A stretch of DNA of 62,381 nucleotides from Armatimonadota bacterium (GTDB taxonomy: Bacteria > Bacteroidota > Ignavibacteria > OLB7), in assembly GCA_020850315.1 (NCBI GenBank), contig JADZEY010000001.1:1-62381 (forward strand), in the 5' to 3' direction. Shown here one piece after another: positions 18,101-26,280 of this stretch. Position 1 is the first letter of the stretch. Each line of letters starts with the position of its first letter. The position numbers were made by a program, and so were the translations under genes. The notes under the pieces were generated by a model. It had not been told where the DNA came from and made no database searches. It worked only from the letters and a program-made list of their open reading frames with translations.

Positions 18101-18456
18101 ACATCTGGGTTACAGACCAAGGGGGCGACATCAACCCCGGCGATTATCTGATAACCTCAACAATCCCCGGCCATGCCATGCGCGACAACGGCATCTACGA
18201 CACCAGTTACGTGGTGGCGCGTGCCGCCGAAAAAATTGATTGGTCCAAGATCGAAGGCGACCCATCGCTGGATGGCGCAAGGCACGTGAAAATTTCCGTG
18301 TTCTTTGAAAGCTTCGCAAAAATCAACAATACCGTTAGCCGCCAGGACGTAACCAACTTGAAAAAAGAGTTGGATGCACTGAAGGAAGAAGTGAAAAAAT
18401 TGCGCTCCAGCATCTACTACGAAAAACCCCCAGTGGCTCCCGTGGTTGGGCAGTAG
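15106..18456 (+). CDS. Large secreted trimeric-fibre/adhesin-like protein
   Basis: A 1116-residue exported protein (signal peptide to about APVMAQ). It contains segments of the tail-fibre type (GTVTSVGLALPASVFTISNS; FRELVAADLPEL). From about residue 430 to 560 there is a run of YadA-head-like repeats, with VGGG or similar followed by N-x-A-(T/S)-G, predicting a left-handed beta-roll. Two copies of an AEIRF/ELRFYEP-TSFTYSGTNYSAFKA module flank it. The C-terminus has a predicted coiled coil (DVTNLKKELDALKEEVKKL), which suggests trimerisation. There is no YadA barrel anchor and no T9SS tail, so the route to the surface is unclear. The ATG at 15106 was chosen over an upstream TTG because the signal peptide starts there. 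Confidence 0.8.
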   Translation: MNTIQRAALLSAAIASLVLAAPVMAQVTSTAKIVLQCGSNFNKITLSAPYNPVTNYTLQFPKTAPPARGAFFFVDSTGSGLMSWISPGGINDVLTVDPITGLPVWQPRTQIFGSLGWSLTGNALTNPLLNFLGTTDAQPLVIKTTSLERMRVAADGKVGIGTNNPGQLLEVKGGNLLLSNAGTAAEIRFAEPSLSGTNYTAFKAQAQGVDITYTLPSSSPTSNGMVLSSTAAGVMSWASPATGTVTSVGLALPASVFTISNSPVTGTGTLTGAFVNQNANTVFAGPSSGGAGAPSFRELVAADLPELNTLAWKLSGNSGTTPGTNFVGTTDNKAFEIHVNETGSATGGHRRVMRFEPNSFSANIIGGFNGNKVVSASVTAAVIAGGGATGTGTSEGYPSITNINEINDVGGVISGGIGNKVGRNDGDFVTDHYATVSGGYYNQALGGHSTIGGGEGHVTNGEFSLVGGGYRNTAGTNFESKFSTVGGGANNKATGVGSFVGGGGNNTADFGGAPGNTASGAASVVVGGASNRATGEFGTVVGGYADSASGKYAFVANGEYNVASGDYASILGGSRLRLGPRSVGYNGQTSTSMTTNISGSDQVAYFGDVNMWLGNVNGTARELRFYEPNTSFTYSGTNYSAFKAGTQSANITYTLPTALGTGGSNYILTDATGSGTLSWTSVSSLFGSNAWTLSGNAPSAAYNGSTGNFMGTTNTQPLVIATTNTTTAQPIQFMTGNSERFRITGTGLMGWGTTSPISQLHFVNGGSDESNDVIIEAVNSTDASDGGEFVTRRARGTTSSRSAVASDDDLGGMKFFGYDGSNFSAGAQFDVLVDGSVSSGDVPTRFEFQMPDGTVYIKSSGKMGINESSPDARLDVKQDKGTVAVFNRTGNDGKIVSLQQNGSEEGSISVSGSMVTFSGFTGAHYAWTDQPVERGLLVSMTGDNRHLNDRAESEIMYGVRPTTRPNDPAVLGGYLALSEPDQPQSSTNPQLIMAVGNGDIWVTDQGGDINPGDYLITSTIPGHAMRDNGIYDTSYVVARAAEKIDWSKIEGDPSLDGARHVKISVFFESFAKINNTVSRQDVTNLKKELDALKEEVKKLRSSIYYEKPPVAPVVGQ

Positions 18457-18619
18457 CAAAATCCTTTTCCGAAGCTGCGAGGGAACGCTTTTTGGGCTAA
18501 TCGTGTTCTTGCATCAACAGAATAGGCAACTGCGTACCAGCACGCAGTAACGGTATCTTGACTCGCTCAAAACACTGCCTGTTCCTGTACCCAACGGCAT
18601 GTTGGGCGTGTCTTTTGGG

Positions 18620-18648
18620 TGTGGGGCTTCCTCAATTTTAGTCCCACA
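18620..18648 (+). promoter_or_regulatory. Hairpin carrying the complement of the TTGAGGAAG loop
   Basis: TGTGGG (18620-18625) pairs with CCCACA (18643-18648). The 17-base loop contains GCTTCCTCAA, the exact complement of TTGAGGAAGC in the hairpin at 13105-13124. It could act as an anti-loop in trans, or it could be the same element on the opposite strand. Confidence 0.4.
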
Positions 18649-18663
18649 TCCAGCTTTTGTACC

Positions 18664-18691
18664 GCGTATGATACTGAGGGGTAGCATACGC
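18664..18691 (+). promoter_or_regulatory. Hairpin with TGAGGG loop
   Basis: GCGTATG (18664-18670) pairs with CATACGC (18685-18691), and an inner TAC/GTA leaves TGAGGG as the loop. It resembles the GAGG-loop hairpins upstream of the genes at 12198 and 13435 and lies upstream of another exported protein. Confidence 0.45.
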
Positions 18692-18721
18692 CACGAAGTG
18701 AACCGCACATTCGCTTCGATT

Positions 18722-18796
18722 GACAATCTTGCTCGGTTCTTCATGGGCCGTGCGAGGTACAGGAGGGGCGGCCACGGTGGTGCGTGGTCGCCTTTT
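18722..18796 (+). ncRNA. Small terminator-ended RNA, copy 1
   Basis: First copy of a 75-base unit that recurs at 18839 with a single difference (C/T). It contains a weak CGG/CCG hairpin, the unpaired segment GAGGTACAGGAGGGG and a strong terminator stem GGCGGCCACG/CGTGGTCGCC followed by TTTT. A TTGACA at 18721-18726 overlaps its start but has no good -7 partner. Confidence 0.5.
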
Positions 18797-18838
18797 ATTT
18801 CCCAACTGCTTAAGCGAAGAATTTTTTGTCCATTTTCG

Positions 18839-18918
18839 GACAATCTTGCTCGGTTCTTCATGGGCCGTGTGAGGTACAGGAGGGGCGGCCACGGTGGTGC
18901 GTGGTCGCCTTTTTTTTG
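18839..18918 (+). ncRNA. Small terminator-ended RNA, copy 2
   Basis: Second copy of the same unit, 117 bases downstream, with a longer T run (eight). The flanking TTTTTTGTCCATTTT is also present before this copy and after it, which shows a tandem duplication with one unit interrupted by about 20 bases. Strong terminator stems in both copies argue for two short transcripts or a double terminator. Confidence 0.5.
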
Positions 18919-19123
18919 TCCATTTTTCTCACGACGCTAACCCCAAAACTTCTTCTTCGTTCTTGTTGCGGAAGTAGCCGCATTTAGGCTACTTTTACCG
19001 ACGCTTCAACTCAGCATCAACACTGCTCAGCCAGCTTCCATCTTCTGCTCATTGCTGGCTTTACCAACCATCGTTTGCCTGCGGGTCATCGGCAGGTATC
19101 AATAACCAAACTACAGGAGTTTC

Positions 19124-21064
19124 ATGCGCACAGTCCAACAGATTGCATTGTTAGCCATAACTATGGCTTTCATGGCGGTGCTTAGCCCGTTACAGGCTCA
19201 AGTGGGGGAAGGGGGAACCATGAGCGTCGGGATTGCAGGGATGGGAAACAAATACTTCGGTGAGTTCAAGGAGCCACGGTTCGGCTTCGGAGCCGAGCTT
19301 CTGCTGCGGTATAACATCATCCCCAACTTCGGCCTTCAGGCGGCGGCAGGCTACAACAAACTGAATTGGTCGTTCAATCCCGATAACTTTGCTGCCTACG
19401 ATCGTTACTTTGGGCTTCCGCCAACACGCGGCGGGATCAATCGCCCGTTCGATTCGTTGACTTCCCCAAGCGGCCAGCTTGTGCGCGAGGACAACAACGC
19501 CACAACACTGAATTTCGGTTTGGATGCCGTGGTGAATTTGGTCCCGGATGGTTCCATCAACCCGTACGTGTTCGGTGGGTTGGAGTATATCACCTGGACC
19601 CCACAATCCAGCGAAGGGGAGGACCTTCCCAACTTCGCCGCAAAACGCTACGATAACTCTGCCATTTCCATTCCCGTTGGCGCGGGGTTGTTGTTCCGCT
19701 TCTCGGACAATCTTCAGTTCCATGCCTACGGGCGGATGCACGTCACCTTCACCGATTCGCTGGATGACTTCAGCCAAAACCGCGATGCCACCGCAACCAC
19801 TGCCGAACTGAAAACCCCGAACGATGCCTTCCTTTCGGTTGGGCTTGGGGTGATGTACGTCTTCGGTTCCAGCGACAGCGATGGCGATGGGCTGAAAAAC
19901 GCCGAAGAACGTGAAATCGGCACCGACCCGAACAACCCCGACACCGACGGCGATGGCCTGCGTGATGGCGCGGAAGTTCGCAACCACAAAACCGATCCGC
20001 TGAAGCCCGATACCGACGGCGACGGCCTGACCGATGGAGATGAGGTTGACACCCACAAAACCGACCCACTGAAAGCCGACAGCGATGGCGATAGCTTGAA
20101 CGATGGGGAGGAAGTGAAAACCACGATAACCAACCCGCTGAACATCGACAGCGATGAAGATGGCCTAAGCGATGGCGATGAGGTCCGCCGCTACAAGACC
20201 AACCCGAACAAACAAGACAGCGACGGCGATCAGCTGACCGACGGCAAGGAAGTTGACCTGCACAAAACCGACGCAACCAAGCCCGACACCGACGGTGATG
20301 GACTGACCGACGGCGCGGAAGTTAACAACCATCAAACCGATCCGAACAAGCCAGATAGCGATGGCGACGGCCTGAACGACGGTGAGGAAGTGAACCAGCA
20401 CCGCACCGACCCAACAAAAGTGGATACCGACGGCGACAGCCTAAGCGATGGTGTCGAAGTCCGCACCTACAAGACCGACCCAACCAAGATGGACACCGAC
20501 AGCGATAAGCTGACCGATGCCGATGAGGTGAACCGCGTGAGAACCAACCCAGTCAATCCCGACACCGACGGCGATGGCGTGATTGACGGCGAGGACGATT
20601 GCCCGCTGATTAAAGGGGTGAAAAGCAGTGAGAAAGGAAGAAACGGTTGCCCACCAGCGCCAAAAATTGGCACGAAGGTGGACTTCCCAGAAATCCTCTT
20701 CATCGTCAACACCGATCAATTCAACTTCGACACGCCAGAGACCGCTGGCAACCTTGCCAAGCTGTTGGCCTACGTCAACCAGTGCGACAATCTTGGTGTG
20801 ATGATCGAAGGCCATGCTTCAAGCGAAGGCAATCCGAAACGGAACCAGGAGCTTTCCGATCTGCGTGCCAAGAAAGTTGTGCAGTGGCTGATTGAGCAAG
20901 GGGTGAACCCGAAGAAGTTGATGGGCGCAGTTGGATACGGCTCAAGCCGGCCAGCCGTAACCGAGCCAAAAGGGAAGGGTATCCCCAAAGAAGAATTGGA
21001 GGCCGCACGCAAGAAGAACCGCCGCATCACCGTAGTGGTGCAGAAGGGGTGCGACTCGAAGTAA
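19124..21064 (+). CDS. OmpA-family protein with beta-barrel and calcium-binding TSP3 repeats
   Basis: A 646-residue outer-membrane protein linking the membrane to the cell wall. After a signal peptide (to about LQAQ) comes an N-terminal barrel domain (about residues 25-250). Eleven thrombospondin type 3 repeats follow, of the form D(T/S)DGDGLxDGxEV spaced 23 residues apart (about 254-510), expected to bind calcium. The C-terminal OmpA domain contains [36 protein letters not shown] and RRITVVV, the peptidoglycan-binding core. Start supported by CAGGAG seven bases before the ATG. It is followed directly by a terminator. The combination is common in Bacteroidota. Confidence 0.93.
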   Translation: MRTVQQIALLAITMAFMAVLSPLQAQVGEGGTMSVGIAGMGNKYFGEFKEPRFGFGAELLLRYNIIPNFGLQAAAGYNKLNWSFNPDNFAAYDRYFGLPPTRGGINRPFDSLTSPSGQLVREDNNATTLNFGLDAVVNLVPDGSINPYVFGGLEYITWTPQSSEGEDLPNFAAKRYDNSAISIPVGAGLLFRFSDNLQFHAYGRMHVTFTDSLDDFSQNRDATATTAELKTPNDAFLSVGLGVMYVFGSSDSDGDGLKNAEEREIGTDPNNPDTDGDGLRDGAEVRNHKTDPLKPDTDGDGLTDGDEVDTHKTDPLKADSDGDSLNDGEEVKTTITNPLNIDSDEDGLSDGDEVRRYKTNPNKQDSDGDQLTDGKEVDLHKTDATKPDTDGDGLTDGAEVNNHQTDPNKPDSDGDGLNDGEEVNQHRTDPTKVDTDGDSLSDGVEVRTYKTDPTKMDTDSDKLTDADEVNRVRTNPVNPDTDGDGVIDGEDDCPLIKGVKSSEKGRNGCPPAPKIGTKVDFPEILFIVNTDQFNFDTPETAGNLAKLLAYVNQCDNLGVMIEGHASSEGNPKRNQELSDLRAKKVVQWLIEQGVNPKKLMGAVGYGSSRPAVTEPKGKGIPKEELEAARKKNRRITVVVQKGCDSK

Positions 21065-21096
21065 CCCGGTTTGCAGCGAAGTAAGCAACAACCATC

Positions 21097-21128
21097 AAGC
21101 CCCGTGCAGCAATGCACGGGGCTTTTGT
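21097..21128 (+). terminator. Rho-independent terminator
   Basis: AAGCCCCGTGC (21097-21107) pairs with GCACGGGGCTT (21114-21124) and is followed by TTG. Nearly the same stem is used at 24633-24662. Confidence 0.9.
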
Positions 21129-21292
21129 ATAACTACACCCACCGCTCCTGTTTCCGCTTCTGCTCGGCTTGTGGAAGCAAACCGCTCAATATCGTCGGGT
21201 CATTTTTTTGTGGGAGGGCAATTCCCGTAGCTTCTGGGGTAGCACCCTTCCCATATTTGTACTCACTCATTCAATAATCACAAGCAACAGCT

Positions 21293-22900
21293 ATGGATCA
21301 TCTTCAGCATCGTATGAGAGCCGTACTGGCATTGGCCGCACTGCTCATCGTCTCCCAACCAATGTCTGCCCAACAATCCCCGCCAGCGATTGAGTGGCAA
21401 ACATCACTTGGTGGAAGCGGCCATGATGCAGCGAACTCCATCCAGCAAACCAGTGATGGCGGGTACATTGTTGCAGGCTCTAGTTTCTCCAGTAATGGCG
21501 ATGTCACCGAAAACCATGGAGTCTCCGATTCTGCTGATGTCTGGATTGTGAAGCTCACCAGCAAGGGGGCGATCCAATGGCAGCAATCGCTTGGCGGAAG
21601 TGATTATGATGGTGCTAATTCCATCCAGCAGACCAGCGACGGTGGGTACATTGTTGCCGGAGGGAGTGGTTCCACCGATGGCGATGTGAGTGGAAATCAT
21701 GGAGGGTATGATTACTGGATTGTGAAGCTGACAAGCACCGGAGTCATTCAGTGGCAGCGGTCGTTGGGTGGATCGGGTGATGATGAGGCCAGCTCCATCC
21801 AGCAGACCAGCGACGGCGGGTACATAGTTGCAGGATCGAGTAATTCCCGTGATGGTGATGTGAGTGGAAACCATGGAGGGTATGATTACTGGATTGTGAA
21901 GCTGACAAGCACCGGGGTCATCCAGTGGAAGCGGTCGCATGGTGACAGCCGCAATGATTATGCCGCCTCCATTATCCAGGGCAGCGATGGTGGGTACATA
22001 GCTGTGGGGACCCGTACTTCCACGGATGGTTCTGATGATTTCAATGTTGGGATAGTGAAGTTGACGGATATGGGGATGACCGAATGGGAAAAGTCGCTGG
22101 GGGGAAGTGACCATGATGAGGCCACGTCCATCGAACAGACCGGCGATGGTGGATACATAGTTGCGGGTTCCAGCTATTCTGCAGATGGCGATGCAAGCGA
22201 AAATCATGGATCATCAGATTACTGGATCGTGAAGCTGACAGGTGCAGGGGGGATTCAGTGGGAGAAATCGCTGGGTGGAAGTGGCTACGATAATGCTACA
22301 TCCATCGAACAGACCACCGATGGTGGATACATAGTTGCGGGGTACAGTTATTCCACCGATGGAGATGCGAGTGGAAATCATGGATACGCTGATTATTGGA
22401 TCACGAAGCTGACCGATACGGGAGCGATCCAATGGCAGCGGTCGTTGGGCGGAGTAAACCATGATATCGCCAACGCCATTACCCAGACCAGCGACGGTGG
22501 GTGCGTAGTTGCAGGGTGGAGCCTTTCCAATGATGGCGATGTCACCGGTCATCATGGATCATCGGATTCCTCCGACTACTGGATCGTAAAACTTGGCCCC
22601 ATCACGTCCGATGTCCAGCCGGAGCAAACGGCAACCATAGCTGCAATCACCATCCTGCCAAACCCTGCGCGGAGCAGTGCCGTGCTGCGGATCGGAAGCG
22701 ATGCCGAGGGGGAGTATCTGATCGAACTTGTGTCGGCAGCCGGCGAAGTGGTGAAACGGCAGAGCGTCCATCTTGGCATCGGCCAACAGGAGGTTCACCT
22801 TCAGGATATTGAGCAACTTCCGGCAGGGAGCTACGAGGTAGTAGCCACACGCGGAAGTCAGCCGTTTGCCCGAGGGAGGTTGGTGCTGCTGGGGGAGTAG
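21293..22900 (+). CDS. Secreted seven-repeat protein with T9SS sorting domain, paralogue A
   Basis: A 535-residue exported protein (signal peptide to about QPMSAQ). It has seven tandem repeats of about 53 residues with the pattern SLGGS-x-D-A-SIxQT-DGGYIVAG-S-DGDVxGNHG-DYWIVKL-G-IxWQ. Repeat four is the most divergent and lacks the NHG motif. Seven such units suggest a seven-bladed propeller, which is my inference. The C-terminal 90 residues (ILPNPARSSAVLRIGSDAEG to LPAGSYEVV) are a T9SS sorting domain. The next gene is a close paralogue, alike even at DNA level in the last 200 bases. The ligand is unknown. Confidence 0.83.
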   Translation: MDHLQHRMRAVLALAALLIVSQPMSAQQSPPAIEWQTSLGGSGHDAANSIQQTSDGGYIVAGSSFSSNGDVTENHGVSDSADVWIVKLTSKGAIQWQQSLGGSDYDGANSIQQTSDGGYIVAGGSGSTDGDVSGNHGGYDYWIVKLTSTGVIQWQRSLGGSGDDEASSIQQTSDGGYIVAGSSNSRDGDVSGNHGGYDYWIVKLTSTGVIQWKRSHGDSRNDYAASIIQGSDGGYIAVGTRTSTDGSDDFNVGIVKLTDMGMTEWEKSLGGSDHDEATSIEQTGDGGYIVAGSSYSADGDASENHGSSDYWIVKLTGAGGIQWEKSLGGSGYDNATSIEQTTDGGYIVAGYSYSTDGDASGNHGYADYWITKLTDTGAIQWQRSLGGVNHDIANAITQTSDGGCVVAGWSLSNDGDVTGHHGSSDSSDYWIVKLGPITSDVQPEQTATIAAITILPNPARSSAVLRIGSDAEGEYLIELVSAAGEVVKRQSVHLGIGQQEVHLQDIEQLPAGSYEVVATRGSQPFARGRLVLLGE

Positions 22901-22943
22901 GAGAGGAGAGGCTTTCATTCATCATTCATTTAAAACCGTACAC

Positions 22944-24581
22944 ATGAGACACGTTCAACAGGTTCACCAAGTTCGCCAACTGGCATCAGCATTGCTTGCC
23001 ATGCTTCTGTTCTCGCAAGCCATGCCAGCGCAACAGCCCCCACCAGCAATCCAGTGGCAGAAGTCGCTCGGTGGAAGCAACGATGATGAAGCCTATTCCA
23101 TTGCCCCAACCAGCGACGGTGGATACATAGTTGCAGGATGGAGTGAATCCACAGATGGCGATGTTACCGGGCATCATGGATCATCGAATTACAGTGACTA
23201 CTGGATCGTGAAGTTGACAAGCACAAGGGAGATCGAGTGGCGGAAGTCGCTGGGTGGAAGTAGAGATGATGAAGCCAATTCCATTGCCCAGACTGGTGAC
23301 GGCGGATACATAGTTGCAGGCTATACCTACTCCAATGATGGTGATGTTACAGGACATCATGGAGCATCGGATTCCTGGGTTGTGAAGATTTCGAGCAGTG
23401 GCCTGATAGAATGGCAACAGACGCTTGGTGGAAGTGGCCATGAGCGTGCGATTGCTATCGAACAAACTGCTGATAGTGGATATATAGTTGCAGGTTATAG
23501 TTCTTCCACTGATGGCGATGTAACCAAACACCATGGAGAATTTGATTACTGGATCATGAAGCTGAAAAGTACGGGGCAAGTGGACTGGCAAACGTCGCTC
23601 GGTGGAAATGGCAATGATGTGGCTACTTCCATCAAACAGACCACCGACAGTGGCTACATAGTTGCAGGATGGAGTGCTTCGACGAATGGCGATATTACTG
23701 ACCACCATGGAGGGCACGATTACTGGGTTGTAAAGCTGACGAGTACGGGTGTGATCGAATGGCAGAAGTCGCTGGGTGGAAGTGGCGATGATTATGCCGC
23801 GTCCATCCAACAAACCGCAGATGGTGGATACATAGTTGCAGGCACAAGTGCTTCCACCGATGGTGATGTTACTGGCCGCCATGGAGCTTCAAGTTTCCCT
23901 GATTACTGGATTGTGAAACTGGCAAGCACAGGGGGAGTCGAGTGGCAGAAATCACTTGGTGGAAAGAGATACGATGGAGCTACTTCTATCAAACAGACTA
24001 CAGGCGGCGAATACATACTTGCAGGATTGAGTGCTTCTACTGATGGTGACATAACTGGCAATCATGGAGGTTCTGATTGCTGGATCGTGAGGCTGACAAG
24101 TACAGGGAAAACCGTATGGCAAGTATCGCTTGGTGGAAGTGGAGATGATTGGGTTAACTCCATCGAACAGGTCAGCGACGGTGAGTACATCATTGCAGGA
24201 GGAAGTAAATCCACAGATGGCGATGTTACCGGAAACCATGGAGATACTGATTACTGGATCGTAAAACTTGGATATGGTACGTCCGATGTCCCTCTCCAAG
24301 CAGAGCCAACCGCAGGTTTGGCATCAATCAGCGTGGTGCCAAACCCTGCGTGGAGCAGTGCCGTGCTGGGCATCGGAAGCAATGCCGAGGGGGAGTACAC
24401 GATAGAGCTTATCTCACCTCTGGGCGAAGTGGTGAGGCGGGAGAGCGTCCATCTTGGCATCGGCCAACAGGAGGTTCGCCTTCAGGATATTGAGCAACTT
24501 CCGGCAGGGAGCTATGAGGTACTGATCCAGCACGGGAACAGACCATACGCCAGTGGGAGGTTGGTGCTGCTGGGGAGGTAG
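22944..24581 (+). CDS. Secreted seven-repeat protein with T9SS sorting domain, paralogue B
   Basis: A 545-residue exported protein starting MRHVQQVHQVRQLASALLAM, with its signal peptide ending near AMPAQ. It again has exactly seven SLGGS-DGGYIVAG-DGDV-HHG-DYWIVKL repeats of about 53 residues and a T9SS tail (SVVPNPAWSSAVLGIGSNAE to LPAGSYEVL). It lies 43 bases after paralogue A on the same strand and is clearly a duplicate of it. The repeats differ mostly at exposed-looking positions between the conserved motifs. The first in-frame start lies inside the preceding gene and was rejected in favour of the ATG at the signal peptide. Confidence 0.83.
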   Translation: MRHVQQVHQVRQLASALLAMLLFSQAMPAQQPPPAIQWQKSLGGSNDDEAYSIAPTSDGGYIVAGWSESTDGDVTGHHGSSNYSDYWIVKLTSTREIEWRKSLGGSRDDEANSIAQTGDGGYIVAGYTYSNDGDVTGHHGASDSWVVKISSSGLIEWQQTLGGSGHERAIAIEQTADSGYIVAGYSSSTDGDVTKHHGEFDYWIMKLKSTGQVDWQTSLGGNGNDVATSIKQTTDSGYIVAGWSASTNGDITDHHGGHDYWVVKLTSTGVIEWQKSLGGSGDDYAASIQQTADGGYIVAGTSASTDGDVTGRHGASSFPDYWIVKLASTGGVEWQKSLGGKRYDGATSIKQTTGGEYILAGLSASTDGDITGNHGGSDCWIVRLTSTGKTVWQVSLGGSGDDWVNSIEQVSDGEYIIAGGSKSTDGDVTGNHGDTDYWIVKLGYGTSDVPLQAEPTAGLASISVVPNPAWSSAVLGIGSNAEGEYTIELISPLGEVVRRESVHLGIGQQEVRLQDIEQLPAGSYEVLIQHGNRPYASGRLVLLGR

Positions 24582-24632
24582 ATTCGGGAGTTTTTGCCAG
24601 CATCACAGCGGAGTATTTGCATAAACAACATC

Positions 24633-24662
24633 AAGCCCCGTGCGCATTACTGCACGGGGCTT
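24633..24662. terminator. Terminator shared by convergent genes
   Basis: AAGCCCCGTGC (24633-24643) pairs with GCACGGGGCTT (24652-24662). It lies between the plus-strand repeat protein and the minus-strand glycosyltransferase. The stem is almost identical to the one at 21097, so the terminator was copied along with, or converged between, these genes. Confidence 0.85.
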
Positions 24663-24693
24663 GCTTGTTTATCGGAGCTTGAGGCTGCTGATT

Positions 24694-26013
24694 CTATTTC
24701 ACCAGATTTCCCAACAACCCTGCCAACTCCCCCGTCACGTTCTTCCGCTCGTAGCGGGCAATGGCGTGCTGGTTGGGATGCAGCGCTGTGTTCCCTGATG
24801 ACCATGCTTGGTAGAGCTTCCCAAACGCCGCAGCAATGCCCTGGATGTTCGATTGGTGCGCCACAAAACCGCTTTGGGTTTCGGCAATTAACTCGGCAAT
24901 CGCGCTCCGTTCCGGCGCAACCGCAAGCACCGGGCGGCCCGACCCGATGTACTCATACACCTTCCCCGGAACCACTTCATCGCTCCCTTCATACTCATCC
25001 ACCACCAACAGCACAGCATCGGAAAGGAGCAACCGGCGGATGCTCTCCTTGTGGGGCATGTATCCCACAACCTCAATCGCCCCCCCCAAGCTGCTTCCCC
25101 TGAACATCTCCATCACCTCATCGCCAAACCGCCCGATAAATTGAAGCCGCAGCGTTGCGGGGTCCACCGCATTGCTGGCCACCAGCGACTCCACGGCCTT
25201 CAAAAACGCATCGGGATTGCGGCGGCCATACATCGAGCCGGTGTAGGTGATGGTGAAGCGCGGGTCGCTCCGCTCGGCGGGATTGATTTCGGGAATATCC
25301 GCGCTGTCGTAGCCGTTGGGAAGGTGATGAAATTTCTGCCGGGGTAGATCGGGATATTTCCCAAGCACATCGTTCATAATCCCCAGCCACGCCACCTCAA
25401 CCGCATCGGCTTCGGCAAACACCGAGCGTTCCAGCCGCCGATCAATCGCCGCCGGGATTGCCCAACGGTCCGGGGTTGTGATAAATCCGGTCCAGGGGTC
25501 GCGGAAACCAGCTACCCAGGGGAGCTTGCTTTTCCGCTTCAGTGCGCGTGCAATCAGCGAGCAGGTGTACGGTGGGGATGAACTGTAAATCGCCTTAATC
25601 TCCCCTTTGCCGATCTCCTCCATTCCCGCTTTCACCGCATGGCGCAGCCAGCCAATTCGGGCATCGGGAATAAACAGCGTGGCGCGGATAAACTCCGACA
25701 ACCGCTCGGAAAACGGGAGCTTGGTTCCTTCTTTTCGGATGGTGTTTACGTCAATGGCGGTTCCCTTCTTCTTGCCGGTCAGTTTGCGGTACAGGTCGTA
25801 TGGCTCGAAGATGTCGGTGCGGATCACCTTCACCCCTTCGGGAATCTCCCGAAGCAGCGATTCGTCCCGTGCCGGAAAATTGCCATCGCGGACCGTCAGC
25901 ACCACCGGCTCCCAGTTGAACTGCCGCAAGTACTGCACGAACTTCAACACACGCTGGACCCCAGGGCCGCCAGAAGGGGGGAAGTAGTAGGCCACAATCA
26001 GAACTTTGTTCAT
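24694..26013 (-). CDS. GT4-type glycosyltransferase
   Basis: A 439-residue GT-B glycosyltransferase. The N-terminal domain begins KVLIVAYYFPPSGGPGVQRV and contains AIYSSSPPYTCSLIARALK and GFRDPWTG. The C-terminal nucleotide-sugar domain contains FTITYTGSMYGRRNPDAFLK, LQFIGRFG, GYMPHKESIRRLLLSDAVLL and VPGKVYEYIGSGRPVLAV, the EX7E-like region of family 4. Two paralogues occur at 49832 and 52253. The sugar donor and acceptor cannot be told from sequence. The ATG at 26013 was chosen because only this Met precedes the first Rossmann strand; the promoter box lies 10 bases upstream, leaving almost no leader. Confidence 0.88.
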   Translation of the reverse strand: MNKVLIVAYYFPPSGGPGVQRVLKFVQYLRQFNWEPVVLTVRDGNFPARDESLLREIPEGVKVIRTDIFEPYDLYRKLTGKKKGTAIDVNTIRKEGTKLPFSERLSEFIRATLFIPDARIGWLRHAVKAGMEEIGKGEIKAIYSSSPPYTCSLIARALKRKSKLPWVAGFRDPWTGFITTPDRWAIPAAIDRRLERSVFAEADAVEVAWLGIMNDVLGKYPDLPRQKFHHLPNGYDSADIPEINPAERSDPRFTITYTGSMYGRRNPDAFLKAVESLVASNAVDPATLRLQFIGRFGDEVMEMFRGSSLGGAIEVVGYMPHKESIRRLLLSDAVLLVVDEYEGSDEVVPGKVYEYIGSGRPVLAVAPERSAIAELIAETQSGFVAHQSNIQGIAAAFGKLYQAWSSGNTALHPNQHAIARYERKNVTGELAGLLGNLVK

Positions 26014-26022
26014 ATCTGGACG

Positions 26023-26030
26023 CAAAGATA
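26023..26030 (-). promoter_or_regulatory. -7 promoter element of the glycosyltransferase gene
   Basis: TATCTTTG followed by CG on the minus strand matches TAnnTTTGC-type boxes seen elsewhere here. It ends 10 bases before the ATG at 26013, predicting a leaderless or nearly leaderless mRNA. No clear -33 TTG is visible. Confidence 0.5.
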
Positions 26031-26159
26031 GAAAAGAAGCAGAGGGAAACGGCGGGGAGGAGAGATGCTGGCATCAGAACTCATTGATGGATGTCGAGAT
26101 GTCGGCGACGAAGCACCGCGAAGCAGCAGCAAAGCCCATCTCCACGTTCTGTCTCCACG

Positions 26160-26262
26160 TTCCGTCATTGCGAGGCGGAGTGAGTTCTCCCCCCTCTGTC
26201 ATTGCCCCGAATGATCGGGGTCTTCGACAAGGAGTCTTCTACAAAGCCAGGCTTTCCAGCAA
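26160..26262. repeat. Possible dispersed-repeat remnants
   Basis: The stretch contains CGTCATTGCGAGGCGGAGTG, GTCATTGCCCCGAATGATCG and CAAAGCCAGGCTTTCCAGC. These are the kind of short palindromic pieces that recur between genes in many Bacteroidota genomes. Only one copy is in this window, so this is tentative. Confidence 0.3.
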
Positions 26263-26280
26263 TCGAAGTAACTTGCCTCC

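Larger units (their letters stand above)
18457..19123. other. Structured intergenic region before the OmpA-like gene
   Basis: 667 bases without a credible gene but dense in structure. Hairpins lie at 18590-18606, 18620-18648 and 18664-18691. A tandemly duplicated terminator-ended unit lies at 18722-18918, and a further hairpin followed by TT at 18972-18996 pairs AAGTAGCC with GGCTACTT. Short open frames through the duplicated unit repeat the same peptide only because the DNA repeats. Confidence 0.6.

Noticed and set aside
18599..18940. Open frame with an internally repeated peptide (NLARFFMGR...)
   Set aside because: The repetition comes from a duplicated DNA unit that contains two strong terminators; no signal, ribosome site or family match.
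19190..20056. 288-codon minus-strand frame opposite the OmpA-like gene
   Set aside because: Antisense shadow created by the regular GAC/GAT-rich repeats; no start signal or family feature.
19920..20580. Regular 69-base periodicity resembling a CRISPR array or tandem repeat locus
   Set aside because: It is the coding sequence of TSP3 calcium-binding repeats in the OmpA-like protein, in frame throughout, with no constant repeat and unique spacers.
21400..24280. ~159-base repeats across two genes
   Set aside because: Coding repeats of the seven-unit proteins; frames are open and amino acid conservation explains the periodicity.
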